Part shown: piece after piece, positions 26,318-34,390 of the stretch
Layout of the letters: each line of letters starts with the position of its first letter
Position numbering within the stretch: the stretch's first letter is position 1
Assembly: GCA_001783715.1 (NCBI GenBank)
Contig: MFNF01000001.1
Location: 1-64,000, forward strand
Source: Candidatus Lambdaproteobacteria bacterium RIFOXYD2_FULL_56_26
Lineage (GTDB): Bacteria > SAR324 > XYD2-FULL-50-16
DNA length: 64,000 nt
Direction: 5' to 3'
The notes under the pieces: model-generated
Told to the model about the DNA's origin: nothing
The model's database searches: none
Seen by the model: only the letters and a program-made list of their open reading frames with translations
Program-made: the position numbers and the translations under genes

Positions 26318-28288
26318 ATGAAATCGCTCCAACGACTCCTCCCCATCGCCCTGGCCCTCCTGACTTTGGTTGGATGTTCCAGCCAAGGCAGCTTGACCCA
26401 CGCCGTTTTTGAACGAGAGGAGGCCAGCTTTCGGGAACTGGACCTTTCGATGAAAGACCTTTACCAAGCCTTGCACGAAGGTTCGACCGATGCTCAATTT
26501 AAGGCGGTCAACGCCTTGCGTCACTTGGCCGAATGGTCCGACGAACCGGGGAAACGGCAGATGGCTGCCCGTGGTTTGGTGGTTGCCGCTGCTTTTGTTT
26601 CCGATGGCGATGCCCGGGACCGGGCGGATTCGAGGGCGGCCAAGATCCTGACCGGCTCGGACCGGGCCTTGTCCGAAGAAGTGCTGTGGGCCAAAACCAA
26701 AGTGGCGACCGGCGCACTGGGACTTACTTTGGACCAAGGAACCCCGGACGAAACCTTTGTGATGGCCGACCCCGATGAACGAGAAGAGGCGGTTGTCTTT
26801 TTGACCAAACACTTTGGAGACCTGGACGAGTCCCTCCAGTACCAAACGGCGCTGGCCTTCTCGGCAATCTTGTCCAATCCGCCCAACTGCTTCAAAAAGG
26901 GTTACAAAATGGTTACCCGCACCGTGACCGAAACGGTGCCCAACCCTTTGTATGTTGAGCCCAAAGAAGGCAAGGCCCCCATGGCCGGGGTGCCTAAAAT
27001 GATCACCAAGTCCAAGATCGTCACCGAAGAAGACAAGTCCCAGGTCGCTTGCGCCAAAGACGATGCCAAGACCCAAGAAAGCTGGAAAACGGACTTGGTT
27101 GAAGAAATCAAGGACAGCGTTGGCTACGGCGAACTGCCCCAGTATGTTTCTGCCGCCCTGCTCGCCGCCGCCGCCAATCTGGCCTATGTAGAGGACAAAA
27201 AGTTTGCCTCCAAGGCAATGCAAGGTTGGGAAGAAGACGGAATCGTAACCAAAGAGCGGCTCCCCTTGCTGCAAGGGGCGATCAACAAGTCCAAGGGCTT
27301 TTACCCGGACCTTTACCGTGGCAGCTTTGATCGCTCGGCCGTGGATGGACCTAAATCCGAAAAGTCCAAGATCGATGAAAGTCAACCGGCAACGGTCATC
27401 GCTGAACAGTTGAAAGCCGCCCAAAAGGCTTCGGAAGAGGCGGAGAGCAAGGTTCTCTCCAATGCCGCCTTCGAGGCTCGGCCCAACTTCTCCAATCCCG
27501 GTGCCTATCCGGGCAACGGCTTTTGGCTGAACAACGCCGACGAGATCCTCCGCCGCCAGTTGTTCAACCCCAGCACGAGGCTGGCCAGTGGCAACGTCCC
27601 CGACGGGGAAACCGGCTTTGTCCCCCAGGAATGGATCAATTTTAAGGGCTACGATGGCAGTGCCGAGATGGTGGAGCTAAAAGGCTTGCTCTACCAATCC
27701 ACCCTCGGGGCGCTCAACCGCGGGTACCGGATCGAAAACCCCCGAGGGCTGGACAAGGTTTTTAAGGGTAAGCTGGACAACTTGGTCAACGCCAAGGAGT
27801 GGGATGTTGAACGAGAACTGGCGCTGCTCAAGGCCTCTTGGCCCAGTTTGGCCGATGGCGGAGCCAATTTTGGCGAGCTGGAAAAGGCCCTGCTTGAAGG
27901 AGCGGAGCGAAACAAGGAAAACCTTTATTTGCAGCAACGCTACCTCTTGGCCTTGGTCGCCGGGCTTTCGGCTTACCCCAAGGAAGAGCCTTCGGTCTGC
28001 AAAGCCTTGGAAGGCAGAGATGTCTATACCCAACTGGCCGCCTTTGAACAGGTGCAGTCTTACCCGGCCTATCGAAAACCCGGCAAGGCTTCGCTGGTCA
28101 AGAGCCCCCGGTTCTGTGGAGTTGCCTTGTACGACAATGGGCTGGACAAGGACAAGGTGATGGCCCCGGTAGCACCGGTGCCTGCACCGATCCAAGCGCC
28201 CAAGGAAGAGCCCAAACCCCAGGCCGATGAGCCTGCGCCTCTTGAGCCCGCAACGGAACAACCTGTCCCTGCCGCTCCGGCTGGCTAG
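26318..28288 (+). CDS. Large lipoprotein of unknown function
   Basis: A 656-residue protein with a lipoprotein signal: hydrophobic helix then LVGC, lipid-attached Cys at 20. The first half is rich in helices of HEAT or TPR appearance (EGSTDAQFKAVNALRHLAEWSD, ARDRADSRAAKILTGSD) followed by mixed segments; the last 45 residues are Pro/Glu/Ala-rich. A clear AGGATAGG lies before the ATG. It starts 14 bases after the barrel gene and ends before another lipoprotein, so the three look co-transcribed. I do not recognise a family. Confidence 0.72.
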   Translation: MKSLQRLLPIALALLTLVGCSSQGSLTHAVFEREEASFRELDLSMKDLYQALHEGSTDAQFKAVNALRHLAEWSDEPGKRQMAARGLVVAAAFVSDGDARDRADSRAAKILTGSDRALSEEVLWAKTKVATGALGLTLDQGTPDETFVMADPDEREEAVVFLTKHFGDLDESLQYQTALAFSAILSNPPNCFKKGYKMVTRTVTETVPNPLYVEPKEGKAPMAGVPKMITKSKIVTEEDKSQVACAKDDAKTQESWKTDLVEEIKDSVGYGELPQYVSAALLAAAANLAYVEDKKFASKAMQGWEEDGIVTKERLPLLQGAINKSKGFYPDLYRGSFDRSAVDGPKSEKSKIDESQPATVIAEQLKAAQKASEEAESKVLSNAAFEARPNFSNPGAYPGNGFWLNNADEILRRQLFNPSTRLASGNVPDGETGFVPQEWINFKGYDGSAEMVELKGLLYQSTLGALNRGYRIENPRGLDKVFKGKLDNLVNAKEWDVERELALLKASWPSLADGGANFGELEKALLEGAERNKENLYLQQRYLLALVAGLSAYPKEEPSVCKALEGRDVYTQLAAFEQVQSYPAYRKPGKASLVKSPRFCGVALYDNGLDKDKVMAPVAPVPAPIQAPKEEPKPQADEPAPLEPATEQPVPAAPAG

Positions 28289-28324
28289 GCAAAGATGAGT
28301 CACTTGGAATTTGAGGAATCGAAC

Positions 28325-29689
28325 ATGAACAACTTTAGACCCAAATACAAGAGAGCCCAGGCTTGGATTCTGACCGGAGCCTTGGCCTTTCTCTTTGGCT
28401 GCGCCTCGGCAGACAGCGGCAAGTCTTGTGCTCAAAAGTTGGACGAAAAGGATTTTGTTACCGTCAGCGAAGACACCGCTTGCTCCACCTACGAGCGGGG
28501 CAGTGCCTACCTGGGCCGGGCCGGGTTTTTGTTCGCCAACTTCCTCAAGGACGGGGCTTCGGACAATTTCCGGGCCGCTTTGGGAATCCCTTCGGATGCC
28601 TCTTGGGACACCTGGGATGGGGTCACCTACTACAACCAGGCTCGCATTTTGACCGGCGACGCTTCGACCGACCGCTACTATGGTTTGACCCGCAGCAATG
28701 CGGACATTGAGATCCACTACTTTACGACTTTGGCCAAACTGTTGGCCGAAACCTACATCAAGCTGGACACCAACGGGAACGGGACGATTTCGGAAGCGGA
28801 GACCCAAGCCTTTACAGCCCTGAACTCCACGGCCGCCCTTGACTACGATAAAAACGACATCTCGGCCACCAACTACCTGCAAATGGTCAAGACCGGCGAG
28901 TCCACTTCCTACATCCTGGACACCGGTTCTACCGCCTCTACTTCGGCCAACTGCTGGTCAGACAGTAACTATGACGGGATTGAAGCGGTCAACGGGACTG
29001 CTGGTACCGATGTAATTTCTTGTGGGCTTGCCGCCACTACGGCTTCGAACCAGACCATTTCCGGCAGTTGTGCAGTGATTGCCAAAGTGGACGGGGTGCA
29101 AAAGATGTTCACCACTACCATCAGCTCCAGCAACAGCGTCTTGAGTTTGACCGAAGGGATTGTTTCATCCATTTCCAGCCTCAGTTCGGACATGAGTTCC
29201 CTGGGGTTGGCCAGTGACTCGGACTTGCGTCAGGCGCTCGATGACTTTACTACCAAGATCGACAACGGTGGGACCTGTAGCAGCAGTACCAGCGTTTCGG
29301 AGGTCAACCAGTTGCTGACCCTGATCAACAATGCCAACAAAACTGCGATCACCACTCCGTCCAATTATGCCAGCACCAACAAAATCAAAACCAGCGCCTT
29401 GACCAGCAGTTCGGACAACTCGGTGACCATCCCCAGCAATTTTACCGTCACCACTGCTGCGGGTACCACCATCACCTTCAGCTGCACCAACAGCACCGAC
29501 TTGGATGCTAGATTGGTCTTCAAGATCAGCACCAATACCTATACCCCGGATTACGACAGCGCCAAGGACTCCATCAAGACAACCTTCAACAGTCTCTACA
29601 ACCTGCAACGTGACAGTGCCGGGACCAAAAAGGCAGTGGCCAAGGGAGACAACATCATCTCCTTTGAAGAGCTTTTGTGTATGCAATGA
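28325..29689 (+). CDS. Lipoprotein with a canonical EF-hand loop, Ser/Thr-rich
   Basis: From the ATG at 28325 (GAGGA about nine bases upstream) this is a 454-residue lipoprotein with the lipobox LFGC (Cys26). Residues 148-159 read DTNGNGTISEAE, a textbook calcium-binding EF-hand loop. The rest is rich in Ser, Thr, Asn and Asp, with several Cys that could form disulfides, and its codon composition is less GC-rich than its neighbours. It follows the large lipoprotein by 36 bases. A surface-exposed, calcium-stabilised protein is plausible; the family is unknown to me. Confidence 0.7.
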   Translation: MNNFRPKYKRAQAWILTGALAFLFGCASADSGKSCAQKLDEKDFVTVSEDTACSTYERGSAYLGRAGFLFANFLKDGASDNFRAALGIPSDASWDTWDGVTYYNQARILTGDASTDRYYGLTRSNADIEIHYFTTLAKLLAETYIKLDTNGNGTISEAETQAFTALNSTAALDYDKNDISATNYLQMVKTGESTSYILDTGSTASTSANCWSDSNYDGIEAVNGTAGTDVISCGLAATTASNQTISGSCAVIAKVDGVQKMFTTTISSSNSVLSLTEGIVSSISSLSSDMSSLGLASDSDLRQALDDFTTKIDNGGTCSSSTSVSEVNQLLTLINNANKTAITTPSNYASTNKIKTSALTSSSDNSVTIPSNFTVTTAAGTTITFSCTNSTDLDARLVFKISTNTYTPDYDSAKDSIKTTFNSLYNLQRDSAGTKKAVAKGDNIISFEELLCMQ

Positions 29690-29770
29690 CCTGGAGCATA
29701 GGCGGGTCGCCAATGTTCGGCCTTGGGGCTCTAGAGGGCCATTTTCCACTGTTGAGGATTTACTAGGCCC

Positions 29771-30568
29771 ATGGAAGAAGTTAACAAGATTGCCCCAGAG
29801 CTGCTTTATGAGATCCTTTTCCCGGTACTGGCGGAAACTTGCGAAAAAGTAAACCGCCAGTTCTCACAGGCCCTGGGGATCGACATGTCCTCTTCCGGTT
29901 GGTCCTTTATCATCGACAACCGGCAACTCTCCGATTTTCAAAAACCCTTTGTGCTGGAAGCCGACTGGGCTTCTTTTGCGGAGTTTTTCTCCGGGAAAAA
30001 GGACCTGTACCTCTTTTTGGAAAAACCGGTGGTCGGGATCGTCAACAAAAAGGCCAAGTATTGGGTCTTTTTTGACCCCAAGATTGCGCAAGCCTACTTC
30101 CAGCGGCAGACCGAACGACCCAAGGAATTTGGCCCCCAGGCGATCAAAAAGTTTCCGGTGCCCAACCTGCTCAAAAGCTTGGTGGACCAGGTCCAGGCGA
30201 TCACCGGGGAAAAGGCGGAAAAGGTGATGCACCAGATCAAAAAGATCGAAACCTTTTACACCATTGCCGACCAATTCTTGCCCGAACAGGCGGCCCAAGG
30301 TTTTTCCAACACGGTCAAAAAAACCATCATCGGGATCACCTTAAAGGAAGTCCGTCAGTTGGGCCAAGACGTGAGTGATCCTGGGGTGACCCCCACCTTG
30401 CTGGAAAAGCGGCTCCAGGCGGTCTTTCGGGTGTGCCTTCGGCTGTACGCCAAGAAGGGGGATGACCGGGAGCGGGACAGCCTGATGACCCTGCTTTCCC
30501 CCAAGATTGTGGTCCGCAAAAAAGCCTTGGAGCTGGTGGAAAAGCGGCTGCAAGTGGACTTGATGTAG
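29771..30568 (+). CDS. Unknown cytoplasmic protein with tandemly duplicated 3' end
   Basis: A 265-residue protein with no signal peptide or membrane helix. It is mostly alpha-helical with a central mixed segment (PVVGIVNKKAKYWVFFDP) and a basic C-terminus (SPKIVVRKKALELVEKRL). I do not recognise the family. It lies 81 bases after the EF-hand lipoprotein and converges on flhA. Its last 23 codons and about 110 bases of downstream DNA are repeated 190 bp away (see the repeat and pseudogene entries), which suggests a former tandem gene copy. Confidence 0.68.
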   Translation: MEEVNKIAPELLYEILFPVLAETCEKVNRQFSQALGIDMSSSGWSFIIDNRQLSDFQKPFVLEADWASFAEFFSGKKDLYLFLEKPVVGIVNKKAKYWVFFDPKIAQAYFQRQTERPKEFGPQAIKKFPVPNLLKSLVDQVQAITGEKAEKVMHQIKKIETFYTIADQFLPEQAAQGFSNTVKKTIIGITLKEVRQLGQDVSDPGVTPTLLEKRLQAVFRVCLRLYAKKGDDRERDSLMTLLSPKIVVRKKALELVEKRLQVDLM

Positions 30569-30867
30569 CCCCCGGTAAGCTTCTTCTTTGGCTCCCCCAG
30601 TCGGGGCCACCTTCCCTTTTTACATCCTTTACTTGTTTCTGCCCCTGCCGGTGGGCCTTGGGGGCCGCTGGAGCCGATCAGGGTTTTCCCCCAAGATTGT
30701 GGTCCGCAAAAAAGCCTTAGAGCTGGTGGAAAAGCGGTTACAAGTGGACTTGGTGTAGCCCCCGCAAGCTTCTTCTTTGGCCCCCCCAGTCGGGGCCACC
30801 TTCCCTTTTTTGCCTCCCTTGATGGTTCCTGCCGGTGGGCCTTTGGGGCCGCTGGAGCCGATCAGCA
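30495..30867. repeat. Imperfect tandem duplication, about 190-bp unit
   Basis: Unit 1 (about 30495-30683) and unit 2 (about 30685-30867) align end to end at an offset of 190 bp. Both contain the 3' end of the 265-residue gene, its stop codon, a hairpin with a GGCCCC-type stem, a pyrimidine run and the segment CCTGCCGGTGGGCC...GGAGCCGATCAG. Differences are few and spread out, with more change in the non-coding middle. This unit fills most of the gap between that gene and flhA. Confidence 0.85.
30688..30758 (+). pseudogene. Remnant of a second copy of the 29771-30568 gene
   Basis: This stretch repeats the last 23 codons of the upstream gene through its TAG. Three codons differ; two changes are synonymous (both Leu) and one is Met to Val. 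There is no start codon or ribosome-binding site, so it is not expected to be translated. The bias toward silent changes suggests that the copy diverged as part of a functional gene before its 5' part was lost. Confidence 0.65.
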
Positions 30868-30885
30868 CCCAAAACCAAGGGGCAA

Positions 30886-30913
30886 AAAAAAAGCCCCGTG
30901 ACCGGGGCTTTTT
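30886..30913. terminator. Bidirectional terminator between convergent genes
   Basis: A perfect stem GCCCCG/CGGGGC (30893-30898 with 30903-30908) around a TGAC loop is flanked by an A-run on the left and a T-run on the right. It can terminate both the plus-strand unknown gene and the minus-strand flhA. Confidence 0.85.
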
Positions 30914-30944
30914 GGGCGTGAATGGAGGTACGAGGCCGGGGGGC

Positions 30945-33044
30945 TTAGTATTCGATGCAGCCCAAGGATTCGATCTGGACCTCGGCGGCGATTTCGTTGT
31001 GACTCAACACCGCCAAGTTGGGCACTGCCCGCTCGGTCAACCTCTTGATCTGGACCCTCGCCTGGGGACCGCAGAGGATCACCGGCTGGTAGTTGTAAAC
31101 GTTGAAGGCCGAGATGCCCGCCTCAATGGCCGCAATAATCGCTTGGGCCTCTTCGGGGGCGATGCCCAGGTAGGTGCCTTGCCCGGTGTCCTGGATGGCT
31201 CCGACGATCTTGTTTTCCATTTCTTGGGACAAGGTCATGACCGGCAGGATTCCTTCCTGGTTCTGGAACTGCCGGGTGATGCTTCGGCTCAAACCTTCTC
31301 TGACATGTTCGACTAGGATCTCGGGCACCTTGGTGTATTGGGCGGTGTCGGCCAAGACCTCCAGGATGCTGTTCATGTCCCGGATGGAAACGTTTTCCTT
31401 GAGCAGCGCCTGCAACACCCGCTGGACGGTGCCCAGACCCAACAGATCGGGGACCAGTTCCTCGACCAGCTTCGGTTCGTTTTTGCTCACCTTGTCCAAA
31501 ATCTTCTGGACCTCTTGGCGGCCCAAGAAATCGGAGGCATGGGAGCGGATGATTTCGGTCAGGTGGGTACTGACCACCGTGGGGATGTCCACCACGGTGT
31601 AACCGGCGATTTGGGCGGATTCCTTGTCCGCCTCGCTGATCCAAATGGCCGGGAGCCCAAAGGCCGGTTCGACCGTGGCGATTCCGTCCATTTGGCCTTC
31701 CACCTCTCCGGCCTGCATGGCCAGGAAGTGGTCGATCATCATTTCCCCTTTGCCGACCTCGATGCCTTTGATCACGATGGAGTAGGCACCCGGTTCCAGT
31801 TGCAGGTTGTCTTTGATGTGGACCGGCGGGACCACAAAGCCCATGTCCAGGGCCACTTGCCGCCGGATCGCCTTGACCCTTTCGAGCAGCTCCCCATCTT
31901 GGTCTTGGTCCACCAGAGGGATCAGGGCGTAACCCAGCTCCAGGCCCAAGGTATCGATGGGCAAAAGGTCCACGATCGAGTCGCTGGTCTCTTCTGCCGC
32001 CTCGGCTTGGTGGCTGTCCACCTGGGCGAGTTTTGTCCGCTCCGCCTCTTCCCGTTTGCTTTTGAGGTTGAAGGCGACCACCCCCAATAAACCGGAGAGC
32101 ATAAAAAAGGTTACTTTGGGCATTCCGGGGACCATACCAAACAAAAACAAGGTTCCCGAAGCGAGTCCCATGGACATGGGGTTGCCGAACAACTGGAGGT
32201 TAAAGTCCACACCCAAGCGGTTCTGGGCCCCGGCCTTGGCCACCACCATACCGGCGGCGATGGAGATCACCAGCGCCGGAATCTGGCTGACCAGACCGTC
32301 ACCGATGGTCAAGCTGGTGAAGGTCATGGCGGCATTCATGATGTCCATGTGGTAGAACATCACCCCCAAGACCAAACCCCCGGCAATGTTGATTCCGGTG
32401 ATGATCAAACCGGCGATTGCGTCTCCCCGGACGAATTTGGAGGCACCGTCCATGGCCCCGAAAAAGTCCGCTTCCCTTTGGATTTCTTTGCGCCTGCGTT
32501 GGGCTTCGGTTTCATCGATATTGCCGGCGTTGAGGTCGGCATCGATAGCCATTTGTTTCCCCGGCATTGCGTCCAAGGTAAACCTTGCCGCTACCTCGGC
32601 GATCCGGCCCGAACCTTTGGTAATGACGATAAAGTTGATCAACACCAGGATCAGGAAGACGATGATCCCGATCAGGTAGTTCCCGCCGACCACGTAGGAC
32701 CCGAAGGCCTGAATCACATGTCCGGCCGCTGCGGTGCCCTGTTTCCCGTTGGTCAAAATAGCCCGGGTACTGGCGACGTTCAAAGAAAGTCGGGCCAGCG
32801 TGGTGACCAACAAAATGGAAGGGAAGACCGAGAAGTCCAGCGGCTTGACGCTGTACAAGGCGACAAAGAGGATCAAGACGCTGAAGGTGATGTTCACCGC
32901 CAAGAGGATGTCCAGGATCACCGGCGGCAAGGGCAGGATCATCACTGCCAAAATCAGGATCATGCCGACCGCCAGCAGGATGTCCGGGTTAAAGAGCCTG
33001 CCGGGTGCGTTCGCTTTAGCGTTCAAGGGGATCGAAATGGCCAT
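30945..33044 (-). CDS. flhA: Flagellar export gate protein FlhA
   Basis: A 699-residue protein of the FlhA/type III secretion family. The N-terminal half has eight or so membrane helices (about 20-325) and contains the conserved cytoplasmic FHIPEP-type loop region (SLNVASTRAIL, GSGRIAEVAARFTLDAMPGKQMAIDADLN). The C-terminal cytoplasmic ring domain follows (about 360-695), with LQLEPGAYSIVIKG and VRQF-like segments. It drives export of flagellar rod, hook and filament subunits. It stands apart from flhB-fliR, which lie 6.5 kb away. The start at 33044 matches the family, and the gene runs toward a bidirectional terminator. Confidence 0.96.
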   Translation of the reverse strand: MAISIPLNAKANAPGRLFNPDILLAVGMILILAVMILPLPPVILDILLAVNITFSVLILFVALYSVKPLDFSVFPSILLVTTLARLSLNVASTRAILTNGKQGTAAAGHVIQAFGSYVVGGNYLIGIIVFLILVLINFIVITKGSGRIAEVAARFTLDAMPGKQMAIDADLNAGNIDETEAQRRRKEIQREADFFGAMDGASKFVRGDAIAGLIITGINIAGGLVLGVMFYHMDIMNAAMTFTSLTIGDGLVSQIPALVISIAAGMVVAKAGAQNRLGVDFNLQLFGNPMSMGLASGTLFLFGMVPGMPKVTFFMLSGLLGVVAFNLKSKREEAERTKLAQVDSHQAEAAEETSDSIVDLLPIDTLGLELGYALIPLVDQDQDGELLERVKAIRRQVALDMGFVVPPVHIKDNLQLEPGAYSIVIKGIEVGKGEMMIDHFLAMQAGEVEGQMDGIATVEPAFGLPAIWISEADKESAQIAGYTVVDIPTVVSTHLTEIIRSHASDFLGRQEVQKILDKVSKNEPKLVEELVPDLLGLGTVQRVLQALLKENVSIRDMNSILEVLADTAQYTKVPEILVEHVREGLSRSITRQFQNQEGILPVMTLSQEMENKIVGAIQDTGQGTYLGIAPEEAQAIIAAIEAGISAFNVYNYQPVILCGPQARVQIKRLTERAVPNLAVLSHNEIAAEVQIESLGCIEY

Positions 33045-33324
33045 GCGGTAACCTAGAGGTTGGGTGTAAGGTCGTTTCTATTTGGAAATGCAAGGGCCGT
33101 ACAAAAACAAGACCCCTGGCGGTTCTAGCCGCAATTTTCAACCCTTCCTTGTCATTGTTTCCACCCGTCCTTGGGTGGGGCTATATCTATCACCTATGAA
33201 AAAAACGGGCCAAAGGTGAGCAATCCCCCCCAAAGGGGAGAAAGAAAAAAAACTTGTCCTGACCCCTGGAGGTATGAAAGAGAAGAGAAAAGTTTGTTTG
33301 GTTAATTCTGCCCCAGGAGAAAGA

Positions 33325-33855
33325 ATGAAGTTTCCAAAAATCAGCTCCAATTGGATCGAAAAACTCAAGTGGCTGGGCAAGGTGGCCATGGGGGCCCTGC
33401 CATTGTTGCTGGCGGCCAACGAGTATTACGCCAAGACTGCCGAAGCCAAGCGAAATCGGGCTTTGGAGGCGGTTTACCTGATGGACGATGCCAATTTTTT
33501 GCAAGAGACCAACCAGCTGGTGGCGGAAGTGCAGCTGGCCCAGGAATACCCGGAGGTCTTTTCCCTGCTCGACCAAAACCCCGAATTTCGTAGGGCCTTC
33601 TGGTCCCGGTACTCCAGTGTGATGAACCATTACCACCGGATCATCACCCTGTATGGAGCCGACCTTGCCGACCGCTGTGTGCTCAAGCACAGTTTCGGTT
33701 CGGCGTTGGACTCCCTGTTCCAGGTGGAGATGTCGGTCCGTGCGCTCCAGGAAGAGGACCAGGACTCTGCCAGCCTGACTTCCAAGGACTTTTTGGCAGT
33801 GCTCACCCACATGGCCACCAAAGGCGAAGAAGAATGCGTCAAGGAGGTCTTGTGA
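33325..33855 (+). CDS. Unknown 176-residue protein
   Basis: A 176-residue protein started at the ATG at 33325, which has an AGGAG six bases upstream; an in-frame ATG 17 codons earlier lacks such a site. The N-terminus is basic (KFPKISSNWIEKLKWLGK) with a short hydrophobic segment (about 21-31) that could be a membrane anchor. The rest is helical and charged, without motifs I know. The stop overlaps the GTG of the next gene. It is divergent from flhA; a 280-bp gap between them holds a small hairpin near 33162-33180 and no clear promoter. Confidence 0.65.
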   Translation: MKFPKISSNWIEKLKWLGKVAMGALPLLLAANEYYAKTAEAKRNRALEAVYLMDDANFLQETNQLVAEVQLAQEYPEVFSLLDQNPEFRRAFWSRYSSVMNHYHRIITLYGADLADRCVLKHSFGSALDSLFQVEMSVRALQEEDQDSASLTSKDFLAVLTHMATKGEEECVKEVL

Positions 33856-34109
33856 AGACAAACAGGCTTTTGGCCCTGGCCCTGCTTTTGCCCAGTCTGG
33901 CTTGGGGACAGGATTCGCCGGGGTCTCGGTGGGGGTATTCGGTCAAAAACAGCAACCTGCCTTTGGTCCAGGAAACCCAGTTTTCTGCGGAACAGCTCAA
34001 ACGGCAAGAGGCGCTGGCCAAGGCCTGTAAAGAGGAACTGCGGGGCCACAACCAACGGGAAGCGTTGGACTGCCTACTCAAGGGGCTGGCGGAGCTGGAA
34101 AAGTCCTGA
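33852..34109 (+). CDS. Small secreted protein of unknown function
   Basis: From the GTG at 33852, with AAGGAGG six bases upstream and GTGA overlap with the preceding stop, this gives an 85-residue protein. A signal peptide (KTNRLLALALLLPSLAWG) leads to a short mature helix-rich part containing two cysteines (KACKEEL and DCLLKGL) that may form a disulfide. Translational coupling ties it to the 176-residue gene. The family is unknown. Confidence 0.65.
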   Translation: MKTNRLLALALLLPSLAWGQDSPGSRWGYSVKNSNLPLVQETQFSAEQLKRQEALAKACKEELRGHNQREALDCLLKGLAELEKS

Positions 34110-34284
34110 CAGGCTCCGCCGAGAGGCCTTGGGTTGGGCGGACCGGTAAAAATATTTTTTTTCTGGTCTGCGGCCAGGGTTCCTAAAAAGCGTCTGAGGG
34201 GGTTTTTTGTGTCCCCAAACAAAAAGAGTTGTTGGGGTCCCTTTAAAAAACAAAACCCTAAAAAAATAGAGGTGCCGCAACAAA

Positions 34285-34300
34285 GATTGCCTTGGCAATC
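34285..34300. promoter_or_regulatory. Perfect palindrome upstream of the decarboxylase/FAD gene
   Basis: GATTGCC and GGCAATC flank a 2-bp centre, a perfect 7-2-7 inverted repeat of operator type. It lies 12 bp before a possible -35 box and 90 bp before the start codon. The region before it (34110-34284) has low-GC runs and a weak hairpin at 34212-34238 but no gene. Confidence 0.5.
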
Positions 34301-34312
34301 GATGAATTTTGT

Positions 34313-34340
34313 TTGCTTCAAAGTAAGACTGGTGTAGGAT
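34313..34340 (+). promoter_or_regulatory. Possible promoter of the decarboxylase/FAD gene
   Basis: TTGCTT (34313-34318) and TAGGAT (34335-34340) are 16 bp apart, just downstream of the palindrome at 34285-34300. A repressor or activator bound at the palindrome could act on it. Confidence 0.4.
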
Positions 34341-34390
34341 GCGCACAGTTCTATGTAATTTGATGCAACCCAAATTCCGAACGCCCTGCC

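Noticed and set aside
30777-31316. A plus-strand frame across the tandem repeat into flhA
   Set aside because: It is antisense to flhA, crosses the bidirectional terminator and has no ribosome-binding site.
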